A DNA stretch of 64,000 nt, from the NCBI GenBank assembly GCA_018062085.1, contig JAGOSY010000004.1, positions 186,001 to 250,000 of the forward strand. The letters run 5' to 3'. Both the position numbers and the translations under genes were made by a program. The stretch's first letter is position 1. Each line of letters begins with the position of its first letter. The DNA is from a bacterium. GTDB lineage: Bacteria > Cyanobacteriota > Vampirovibrionia > Obscuribacterales > Obscuribacteraceae. The notes beneath the pieces are model-generated. The model ran no database searches. It saw only the letters and a program-made list of their open reading frames with translations, and was not told the DNA's origin. Shown piece by piece: positions 56,824 to 64,000 of this stretch.

Positions 56824-56871
56824 CTACTTGCTTGTAATAATTTCTACTGAAATAAAGTTGCCAAGTTTCAT
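56824..56871 (-). CDS. Putative Ile-rich leader peptide of ileS
   Basis: A 15-codon frame on the minus strand encodes MKLGNFISVEIITSK, with three ATT isoleucine codons including a pair, and an A/G-rich AAGAAG upstream. It ends 25 bases before the terminator stem, the usual layout of a ribosome-stalling attenuator. It is too short to prove; a longer frame (MRFVDETRLVALSS...) overlaps its upstream side. Confidence 0.45.
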   Translation of the reverse strand: MKLGNFISVEIITSK

Positions 56872-57029
56872 AAAAGCTTCTTTTTCAAGGGGTTATTCAA
56901 AATACATATAGAGGATAGAGCGACGAGCCTAGTTTCGTCAACAAAACGCATATTCTCGGCTAAACAAGTCTTTATTGATGGCTTTAGAGTAAACTCAAAA
57001 TGTACTCCACAAATTAACTAAAGGCGGTT

Positions 57030-57875
57030 ATGACCAAAGTCTTCGAAGTAGCGAAAGCAGCAGCATTAGCGGGTGGAGCTTTGCTGAAAGCCCGCATTGG
57101 CAAGATCAAGAGTGTTGATTACAAGAGCGCATTCAACCTTGTCACTGACGTAGACAAAGCCTCCGAAGAACTAATCATTAGCACGATTAAGGCAGCCTTT
57201 CCTGAAGACAGTTTCCTCGCGGAAGAAGGCGGCATTATCCACGGTAAAAATTCCGCTAAATGCGAAGGAGATGGCGAAGGCCAAGACCAAAGCGGAAACC
57301 CCAAAAGAAGTCCAAGCAGACGATGGATCATCGACCCACTGGATGGCACAACAAACTATGCCCATAGCTATCCTTTCTTTTGTGTCTCAATAGCAGCCGA
57401 AGAAGACGGCATAGTCACCCATGGCGTTATTTTCAACCCCATGTCAGGTGAATTATTCAGAGCAGTCAAAGGCCTGGGTGCGTTTCTCAATGATGAACCC
57501 ATTCATGTATCCAGCTGCGCCTCTCTTGACAATGGTCTCTTAGCCACGGGGTTTCCCCCTGACACCGTGAACAATATTTTTAACAACATGGACAGCTTCA
57601 AGCACATCACCAATGTCTGTCATGGCGTCAGGCGCGACGGTTCAGCGGCTCTCGATCTTTCATTTGTCGCCTGCGGTCGATTAGACGGCTTTTGGGAGCG
57701 CAAGCTATCAGCCTGGGACGTAGCGGCCGGAGCACTTATTGTCGAAGAAGCCGGTGGCAAAGTTAGCAACCTTGAAGCCGGCCCCTTAGACATGATGAGT
57801 GGGCATATTCTCGCTAGCAATAGCAGCATTCACCAGCAAGTTGTCGATGCACTTGCTACTGCAAATTCTCGCTAA
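57030..57875 (+). CDS. suhB: Inositol-1-monophosphatase family protein
   Basis: Metal-dependent sugar-phosphatase of the SuhB/IMPase family. Metal-binding motifs are FLAEEGG, WIIDPLDGTTNYAH and SAWDVAAGALIVEEAGG. A ~25-residue Lys/Gly/Glu-rich insert between the first and second motifs (HGKNSAKCEGDGEGQDQSGN) is unusual and probably a surface loop. ATG has TAAAGGCGG upstream. Its end overlaps the convergent glycosyltransferase by 4 bases. Confidence 0.92.
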   Translation: MTKVFEVAKAAALAGGALLKARIGKIKSVDYKSAFNLVTDVDKASEELIISTIKAAFPEDSFLAEEGGIIHGKNSAKCEGDGEGQDQSGNPKRSPSRRWIIDPLDGTTNYAHSYPFFCVSIAAEEDGIVTHGVIFNPMSGELFRAVKGLGAFLNDEPIHVSSCASLDNGLLATGFPPDTVNNIFNNMDSFKHITNVCHGVRRDGSAALDLSFVACGRLDGFWERKLSAWDVAAGALIVEEAGGKVSNLEAGPLDMMSGHILASNSSIHQQVVDALATANSR

Positions 57876-58615
57876 GACTTCTTCTTAACTACTAACTTAC
57901 GGTAATCACCAAACCAGGCACCAAAAGTGATGCGCAAGACTTCTGCCAACATGCGCGGTGAATCGGTTAATACATTCACTTTTGAGCCTTCCACATTAGC
58001 CCAGTTTATAGCAATCTCAGCAATTTTGTAGTCGCGTAAGCGGGCGATATAGAGAAGTTCTACATCAAAGGCATAGCCATTCAAACGCGAAACAGAAAAA
58101 ATATCATGGGCCACTTGCCGACGGAATAATTTAAACCCACACTGAGTATCTTTGATTCCCGGAAGAATCAATTTCTGCACAATAAGGTTAAAAGTATTGC
58201 CAATATATTTTCGATGAGGCAAGGCCTTAACGACGGCCCCAGGATCACCCAAAGCACGCGAACCAATAACCACATCGAAGCCCTCTTCACACTTCGTCAA
58301 GAGCTTCTGCATCTCTTCTATGGGTGAACTACCGTCGGCGTCATTCATGAGCAAATAATCGCCACGAGCAGCCAGCATACCAGTGCGCACGGCGTAGCCC
58401 TTGCCACGGTTTGGCGCATAAGAAAGCAATCTTACACCTGGGTACTGCTCAGCAAATTCTTCGACATAAGAAGCCGTATCATCGTATGAACCATCGTCGA
58501 CTACTATGATCTCAAAGCTCAAACCCGACTGATAAAGATAGCGGTAGACCGACGTTAGAGTAATAGGAAGTCGCCTATCTTCATTGTACGCCGGAATTAT
58601 TACCGATACCTGCAT
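57872..58615 (-). CDS. Family 2 glycosyltransferase (dolichyl-phosphate-sugar synthase-like)
   Basis: A GT-A fold enzyme: VSVIIPAYNEDRRLPITL, IIVVDDGSYDDT, NRGKGYAVRTGM, and the metal site LLMNDADGSSP. Further blocks DTQCGFKLFRRQVA and GYAFDVELLYIARL match the dolichyl/polyprenyl-phosphate glucose or mannose synthase group. No C-terminal membrane helix is seen in its 247 residues. It could supply lipid-linked sugar to GT-C enzymes such as the YfhO-like protein. Confidence 0.9.
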   Translation of the reverse strand: MQVSVIIPAYNEDRRLPITLTSVYRYLYQSGLSFEIIVVDDGSYDDTASYVEEFAEQYPGVRLLSYAPNRGKGYAVRTGMLAARGDYLLMNDADGSSPIEEMQKLLTKCEEGFDVVIGSRALGDPGAVVKALPHRKYIGNTFNLIVQKLILPGIKDTQCGFKLFRRQVAHDIFSVSRLNGYAFDVELLYIARLRDYKIAEIAINWANVEGSKVNVLTDSPRMLAEVLRITFGAWFGDYRKLVVKKKS

Positions 58616-58650
58616 GCACCATCTTCACAGGGAAACCCTGATTTATTGCC

Positions 58651-61455
58651 CTACTTATTTGCCTCACGCTGGGCGGCCAATCTGGCAGCATTGTCGAACA
58701 CTGAATTGCTGCCTGTAAAGGTACTAGCATTATAGGGCTTAGCAGTGTAATACAACTGACCTTGATCTAGTGATTGCATATTTGCTCTAACTTGAGCTGC
58801 CTGGAAAGTGGACTTGCTTACATCGTGTGGAGTATAGCCCCACGGCCCGATGACACTTGGAGAGTTTCTGAAACCGTCATAGGCAGCGCCGTACTCTTGC
58901 ACACCGGCGCGATCGCTATAGATGCTCATTCCTTGTGTAATGCCAACATAAGTCAGTGCACCGACCGTTGGTGCTAGTTTTTCTGTTGACACAACTCTAC
59001 CTAGAGTTCTGGCCATAAGACCAGTTTCACTAATGGCACTGCCCACACCAAGCACGCTGTTTAGTGCCAATTGCCCAGCTACGCCTTTCAAGGTTAACTC
59101 CGAACCATGACCAGAGGCTACGTCTATGGCGGTCTGACCAGCAGTCATAGTAGTACCAAAAGTAAGCATTTTTGGTGCGGCATGAGCAACTCTGCCGATA
59201 ACACCAGTGGTGGTGGCAGCAGCAACAGTACCTTCACCCACCACGGTTGTGGCTTTAGCAATACCACCAGCGGCCCCTGGCAGAGCAGTAAATGCAGCAG
59301 CGTAGCCAGCTGTACGGAAAGCATCACCAGCGTCTTGCCAAGCGGTCTCTCTCGTGAATATGGGGTTGCCTGCTTTATCTAGCGCTAAGCCGTTAGTGTT
59401 ATCGGCAAGTTTTCTGGCGCCGTAGGTCATGGCACCGGCTGCGGTGCCAGCTCCTAACCCCAGAACTGTCACACCGCCAACGGCGCCCGCAGTCACTAGC
59501 ATCGAGGTGCCGACGGCACCAACCCCTAGAGCGGTGGCAGCGGCTGAACCAGCGGCGATTCCAGTGGCGATTGCCCCTGGTCCAAGCCAAATGCCAGCAG
59601 CTACTCCGACAACTACAGCGCCGACGATACAAAGTTTCTTGCCCCAGCTATCCCACCAACCTGGCTCTTTAGCCATGTCTTTCATCTGGTCCAGAACTTC
59701 TCTGTTCTTAGCCACAAACTCAGGATCACCACGCTCAATTTCAGCCAACTTAGCATTAGCAGCGTTTCTATCTTCACGAGACAAATCATAACTAGCTTCA
59801 AGCAAGCGCACCAACTGAGTGTTTTTAGTATTGTTAGCTATTTGCTCGTCGAGTTGTCCTTTTTGCATATCAATCATTTTGATTTGATCTTCTATACGCT
59901 TGGCTTCAATTTTGCCGGCTTCTTCAGTCAAGAAAGTCTTAGAGCCAAGCCCCTTCTGTTCAGCTTCTAGTTTTGCTTTCTCCGCATCAAGAGCCTGTTT
60001 AGACTGAGTTAGTTCGCGCTTCTGAGTCGCCAGCTGACCGTCCATCGAGTGACCCAGTGCTTCCAAATCGGCTTTGACTTGGGTATTGTTCATACCTTTG
60101 CCATATAGAGACTCTTTTGTCTCAGTGCTAGAGTCGGTATTGCCGCCTTGCAATCGCTGGAACTGAGTGCGGAAATTATTGATATCGGTGTTGAGTTTAT
60201 TTGGGTCAAAAGTAGAAGAAGCAGCCATCTGCTTATCGAGTTTAGCCAAGTCAACAAAACGATTGTCGTTATAATGAATTTGACCGTCGGCGCCCCGGTT
60301 GTACATAACATCTGGGCACTCAGCTTTTACTCTTAAGGTCAGTGCTTGAGCTTCACCAAAGCGACCTTGCTCGGCCAAGAACTGAGCATACTGCAATCTA
60401 GCTGTCTCAGCCATAACCACTGTGTTAGCCATTTCTTTCAAAACTTCAGGGCTTTGTCTGTTAGCAAAAGCAGGGTCTTTAACCATTTGAGCGATCAAAG
60501 GCACGTTGATGTTATCAGCTTGAGCAACAGCAGCTTTAAGAGCTTTCTCTTGCTCAGCTTTATTGCCTTTGCTACCAAGTTCAATGGCATTTTGCAGTTC
60601 TTGAGTAATCACCTGCACTTTCTGCGAGCCATTTTCATTGCGAGGAAATACTTCGTTTACAGCATTGAGATAGAGAGGATGATTGCGCAATTCTTTGCTA
60701 CTAGCACCAGCTTCAGCAATAAGTGACATCGCATCGGTGACATCAGCACGATCTACTTTTAGTTTACCGTTGGCCATCATCTCAACTGGTGTATCAGGAT
60801 TGGTAAAACCACCACCCTTAAGTTGAGCATAAATCAGCTTGGTAAAAGCCGGTGCATTCTCTAGAGTCTTCAAACCGTCGACTTTATCTTGAGCCGCGAG
60901 CAAGCCTTCAAGCTTAGTTTTTGTGGCACTATCACCGGGATTTTTCAAAGCTTCAGTGATGCTGGCAGAAGATAGTTTATTGGTATCAAGACCAAGCGAT
61001 TTGGCAATGCTATTGCGCTCGGCAAGATTGTTATTAAGTTGACGCGAAACTTCGGCTTGATCAACAGACTTAGACATCACCACAGCCTGATTAGCGGCAC
61101 TGTCAACAGTTTGCTTTAACTCTTTGATGCGTTCGCCAACGGTAGTTTGCTGGCTTTTACCATCAGCACCGGTAACGGTAAGCTTCTCGTCCATCGGCTT
61201 CTTGCTGACAATTAGTTCAGCAAGGGCATCAGCAGACTGTTTTGCTGTATTAATGCGACCAAAAATTTCTTCAGTCTGCTTTTTAACGTCGATTTCAGCT
61301 GGCTTGGCAGCTGCATCTGTCACTTTAGTCTTGTCGCTAGGCTCCTTAGGAACATTTCCGGCCAAGCTCAGCTTCAGGCTGGCATCACCTGCTTCATCAG
61401 CCTTCTTAGGAGTTGAATCGACTACCTTGGTAGTTTCAGCCTTAGTCTCGGTCAT
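58651..61455 (-). CDS. Very large helical protein with hydrophobic Gly/Ala core, unknown function
   Basis: 934 residues with no signal peptide. Residues ~1-600 are charged, Lys/Glu/Ala/Gln-rich and predicted coiled coil (RELTQSKQALDAEKAKLEAE). Residues ~610-700 form a long Gly/Ala/Val hydrophobic block with several possible membrane helices (CIVGAVVVGVAAGIWLG, AVGGVTVLGLGAGTAAGAMTYG). The rest is Gly/Ala/Thr-rich. It resembles phage tail-tape or polymorphic-toxin carriers in composition only. The ATG has GAGG upstream. It is downstream of a protein of similar style. Confidence 0.8.
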   Translation of the reverse strand: MTETKAETTKVVDSTPKKADEAGDASLKLSLAGNVPKEPSDKTKVTDAAAKPAEIDVKKQTEEIFGRINTAKQSADALAELIVSKKPMDEKLTVTGADGKSQQTTVGERIKELKQTVDSAANQAVVMSKSVDQAEVSRQLNNNLAERNSIAKSLGLDTNKLSSASITEALKNPGDSATKTKLEGLLAAQDKVDGLKTLENAPAFTKLIYAQLKGGGFTNPDTPVEMMANGKLKVDRADVTDAMSLIAEAGASSKELRNHPLYLNAVNEVFPRNENGSQKVQVITQELQNAIELGSKGNKAEQEKALKAAVAQADNINVPLIAQMVKDPAFANRQSPEVLKEMANTVVMAETARLQYAQFLAEQGRFGEAQALTLRVKAECPDVMYNRGADGQIHYNDNRFVDLAKLDKQMAASSTFDPNKLNTDINNFRTQFQRLQGGNTDSSTETKESLYGKGMNNTQVKADLEALGHSMDGQLATQKRELTQSKQALDAEKAKLEAEQKGLGSKTFLTEEAGKIEAKRIEDQIKMIDMQKGQLDEQIANNTKNTQLVRLLEASYDLSREDRNAANAKLAEIERGDPEFVAKNREVLDQMKDMAKEPGWWDSWGKKLCIVGAVVVGVAAGIWLGPGAIATGIAAGSAAATALGVGAVGTSMLVTAGAVGGVTVLGLGAGTAAGAMTYGARKLADNTNGLALDKAGNPIFTRETAWQDAGDAFRTAGYAAAFTALPGAAGGIAKATTVVGEGTVAAATTTGVIGRVAHAAPKMLTFGTTMTAGQTAIDVASGHGSELTLKGVAGQLALNSVLGVGSAISETGLMARTLGRVVSTEKLAPTVGALTYVGITQGMSIYSDRAGVQEYGAAYDGFRNSPSVIGPWGYTPHDVSKSTFQAAQVRANMQSLDQGQLYYTAKPYNASTFTGSNSVFDNAARLAAQREANK

Positions 61456-61586
61456 GGTTTGAACCTCTTACGTCATATACTGATTGAAAACATTCACGGC
61501 CTCAGTAATATGGACTATACAGATTGTTCCCTTTTCTCGACAAAGTCAGACAAAATTAGCCCATCTATTGACCTATTGATTACCCC

Positions 61587-61623
61587 AAAAGGAAGGCGCC
61601 GTCTGAGACAGCGCCTTCCTTTT
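61587..61623. terminator. Strong bidirectional hairpin terminator
   Basis: AAAAGGAAGGCGC (61587-61599) pairs perfectly over 13 bp with GCGCCTTCCTTTT (61611-61623). It separates the two large minus-strand genes, so the downstream one needs its own promoter in 61456-61586. Confidence 0.85.
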
Positions 61624-61665
61624 AATTAGCGGTAATCAAGCGAGGCTTGCGCTCTTCTTTTTTAA

Positions 61666-64000
61666 TTATGGGCTCGCATCTGGGCTTGCCACTTGGTCAG
61701 CTTGTGTTGCAGGCTTAGCGGTTGTATCGGCAGCCGCTTCAGGTGTGGCCTTTGGAGTCGTATCGACTGGGGCCTTTGGAGTCGTATCGACTGGGGCCTT
61801 TGGTGTGGCATCAGCAGCAGGTATAGCGGTTCCTAGACCATAGTCATAATCTTTAAGCTCCTGATCAGCCCCATTAACCATGGGTCTCAATGTCCATGAG
61901 TCTTGCGCAGCCCCGGCAAACGGAGCGATGAGCGGAGAACTCAAGGCTTGATAGGTAAGTGCCTTGCGATTGAGATTCTGTCCAAGAATCGCTTTCACGC
62001 CCAAGTCTCTACTTTCGGCCATACCTAGCTTAGAGAAGCCACGGAAAGCAGCTCCAGCAAATAGACCTTCCAGAACACCACTTCGAAGTACGACTTCAGT
62101 GGCAGTTGGATTAGTGCTGCCAAAATTAGCTTCAAGCATAGCTTCGTTGAAATTGTACTTCTTCTGCTGGCCATTCTCGTCGACGCCCTTTACCAGTTTG
62201 TCGTAACCGCCGGTCATACTCTGATAAAGATGCAGACCAACCACGTATGAGCCAACAGCTACTGCATCGGATCGGCGGGTCATGCCATCAGTAAGAGCTT
62301 TTACATCTGCCAAGTCAGCTCTAGCTGTCTTAGGAATACTGAGACCACCGTAGAAACGATCGGTGACGAATACTTCCTTCAACCACTGACCTTTTGATTT
62401 CTTGGTGATGTCACTGACTCCAGGAGCCAGTTCATCCAGCGCACGCCAGCCTTGTCCGTTGACACCCTTGCGCGAAATGTCGCCAAATATTCCGGCTCCG
62501 TTTGCCTCGATCTGGCGAAGAGCAACATCGTCTGCTTGGCCCCTAAGTCCAGGGAACATGCGAGCCACTTCGCTTTCGGGAGTTGCTTTGGCAACATAGC
62601 TCTCAATTTCACCCATTGTCTTAGCGTCACGGGTTGGCACAGTAACGGACCTACCTGAAAATGGGCCAACCTTTGGCAGGACTTTTACAGATTCGACACT
62701 GCCAAGCCGCGATACTCTCATACCGTTATCAAGCGCAGCCAATTCGTCTGTGATTTTCTTAGCAGTATCAAAACGAGGATTTCCAGCGATACCAAGCTGT
62801 TCCATTGCTTGACGTGGTGTCAATTTAGGATCTAAGCCGGCAGCTTTAGCGGCTTGAACGAAGTCTTGAGTGGCGTTCAAATCTTTGGCTACAGCAGCTT
62901 TGATATCACCAACGGTACTGATGCCATTTCTTTGCAGTTCGTTAATGGCTTTCAGCTCCGGAGACATTCGACCTTGAACTAAAGTCATTGCCTCCGCCCC
63001 ACGTGTGGAGAGCGAAGTTGGCAATACTGCTCTCAACTCATCATCGGTCAAATCGGCAATCTTGCGTCCGGCAAAGCTGCTACTTCTAATGGCATCAGCT
63101 TCTGTTTTCAGACCTTTAGCAGCCAATCGTTCACCGTACTCACCCAAAGTCATAACTTTGCCGGCCTCGTTATCCATGTTACGAGCTGCCATAGCGACAC
63201 TTTCGTAGCCAGAGAGGTTGCGGTTCAAGAGCTTATTACCGGCAATACCGCCGTACTTCATGGACATCACCAGAGCTGATACAGCACCAGCATGCACAGC
63301 AGTTTCAGTAGGCGCTTCCCATTGACCAGTACCCAAGCGCATTGCCACTGAACGAGTAGCGAAGTTAACACCAAATGACGAAGCATCGGCGATGGCGTGC
63401 TTAGCAACGTAGCCCATTTTTGTTTTTGACAATAAGGCTGCGACACCCAACTGCGTGCCAAACGACAAGCCTGTGTCAAGAATATCAACACCAGTGCTCC
63501 ACATCTTGGTGTTAGCCGCTGTAGTTACTGCCTTGAATTGCTCAGGAGCCAGTTGGGCACCAATGGCCTTGATTCGATCAAGAGTTGGATCAGTAGCATT
63601 GGCACCGTGAATTTCTTTGTATTTAGCATCGGCTTCCTTAAGCAGTTCAAGAGCTTTGGTTGGCTGATAGAGAGAATCTATTTGTGGCGAAGAGCGGTGC
63701 ACCAAGACACCCTTGCCATTGTCTTGAGCCCCTTGCGAAATATACATCATTGCTGAAGCAGTTCTAGTGGTGACAGAAATGTCTATGGCACCAGCTCGAT
63801 CTTTAGTGCCCTGCAAGAAGTCTAAAGCTTTGGGAATAAGACCCTGAGTATCGCTGGAGCCAATGGTAGCCATGCTCTTCTCAAGATTGGCTTTTTCACG
63901 CTTCATTAGATCAACAGGCATATTATCTGCAGCGGCATAAATAAGCTTGAGCTGATCGTCCATGGACTTGTTCAAGTCCATTTGGTTAGGGCCAGTACCC
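61666..64000 (-). CDS. Very large Ala-rich protein, unknown function (probably continues past window)
   Basis: The frame is open from the right edge (GTGPNQMDLNKSMDDQ); an ATG at 63981 exists, but the gene probably begins outside. The visible ~775 residues have a helical N-part, hydrophobic segments (GTQLGVAALLSKTKMGYVAK, VAVGSYVVGLHLYQSM), a middle with many charged helices, and a Thr/Pro/Ala-rich tail built from PKAPVDTT repeats. It resembles the neighbour at 58651 in composition and layout (long soluble helix region plus Gly/Ala hydrophobic blocks), so they may be distant paralogues. No family is recognised. Confidence 0.75.
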   Translation of the reverse strand, partial: GTGPNQMDLNKSMDDQLKLIYAAADNMPVDLMKREKANLEKSMATIGSSDTQGLIPKALDFLQGTKDRAGAIDISVTTRTASAMMYISQGAQDNGKGVLVHRSSPQIDSLYQPTKALELLKEADAKYKEIHGANATDPTLDRIKAIGAQLAPEQFKAVTTAANTKMWSTGVDILDTGLSFGTQLGVAALLSKTKMGYVAKHAIADASSFGVNFATRSVAMRLGTGQWEAPTETAVHAGAVSALVMSMKYGGIAGNKLLNRNLSGYESVAMAARNMDNEAGKVMTLGEYGERLAAKGLKTEADAIRSSSFAGRKIADLTDDELRAVLPTSLSTRGAEAMTLVQGRMSPELKAINELQRNGISTVGDIKAAVAKDLNATQDFVQAAKAAGLDPKLTPRQAMEQLGIAGNPRFDTAKKITDELAALDNGMRVSRLGSVESVKVLPKVGPFSGRSVTVPTRDAKTMGEIESYVAKATPESEVARMFPGLRGQADDVALRQIEANGAGIFGDISRKGVNGQGWRALDELAPGVSDITKKSKGQWLKEVFVTDRFYGGLSIPKTARADLADVKALTDGMTRRSDAVAVGSYVVGLHLYQSMTGGYDKLVKGVDENGQQKKYNFNEAMLEANFGSTNPTATEVVLRSGVLEGLFAGAAFRGFSKLGMAESRDLGVKAILGQNLNRKALTYQALSSPLIAPFAGAAQDSWTLRPMVNGADQELKDYDYGLGTAIPAADATPKAPVDTTPKAPVDTTPKATPEAAADTTAKPATQADQVASPDASP
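61747..61800. repeat. 24-bp tandem repeat in the coding tail
   Basis: A 24-base unit occurs twice exactly (61747-61770, 61771-61794) and starts a third, diverged copy. It encodes the PKAPVDTT repeats of the 61666 protein. Confidence 0.9.

Noticed and set aside
56736..57000. T-box riboswitch upstream of ileS
   Set aside because: The conserved AGGGTGGnACCGCG box is missing.
1..64000. CRISPR array or complete insertion sequence
   Set aside because: No regularly spaced repeats and no transposase frame were found; short tandem repeats are inside coding regions.

Overview
The window looks like chromosomal DNA of a non-photosynthetic relative of cyanobacteria, most likely a Melainabacteria/Vampirovibrionia member of the Obscuribacterales type. 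This is inference from style rather than a marker gene. There is a moderate G+C, many TTG and GTG starts, many secreted TPR proteins, eukaryote-like Ser/Thr kinases, WG-repeat lipoproteins, a complete Lpt-type lipopolysaccharide export cluster (so an outer membrane), a cyanobacterial-style NuoN, and no photosynthesis gene. No rRNA gene and no CRISPR array are visible; one tRNA gene is.

Layout. 1-395: end of an unknown coiled-coil protein. 474-6158: a carbon module with a HTH-bearing citrate-synthase paralogue overlapping a citrate synthase on the minus strand, diverging from malate synthase (aceB) and isocitrate lyase (aceA) across a repeat-rich control region. 6664-9223: a two-gene McrB-like AAA NTPase plus DUF2357/PD-(D/E)XK nuclease-like module, probably type IV-like restriction. 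9321-12877: secreted caspase-like protein, MglA-like GTPase, secreted TPR protein. 13074-17096: secreted Ser/Gly-rich protein and TadE/TadG-like pseudopilin proteins. 17249-22985: a sulfur amino-acid PLP enzyme, a shortened VOC protein, a predicted pseudokinase, a WG-repeat lipoprotein and small unknowns. 23152-29693: a TPR protein with a catalytically dead caspase-like domain, two secreted alpha/beta hydrolases (one with DUF4384), tRNA-Arg(CCT), an integrase fragment and a broken PLP-enzyme gene. 29985-34631: a small membrane protein, YfhO-like protein and NuoN.

34841-53598 is mostly one long run of plus-strand housekeeping genes: carA, a HAD phosphatase, TPR protein, LptC-like, OstA/LptA-like, lptB, a single LptF/G-like permease, another TPR protein, aroK, an unknown, aroQ, TPR, unknown, Nudix, an IscA-type Fe-S carrier, a YgfZ-TPR fusion, PotC-like permease and Nudix. 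It ends against a convergent, apparently active Ser/Thr kinase. 53850-58615 holds ileS with an apparent leader-peptide attenuator, suhB and a family 2 glycosyltransferase. 58651-64000 holds two very large Ala/Gly-rich proteins of unknown function, the second running off the window.

The strongest points for follow-up are: the paired citrate synthases with altered catalytic residues and repeated operators; the McrB/DUF2357 module; paralogues that keep the fold but lose the active site (kinase, caspase, citrate synthase); the ileS leader; and the YgfZ-TPR fusion beside an Fe-S carrier. No single wholly new system is proven by sequence alone.
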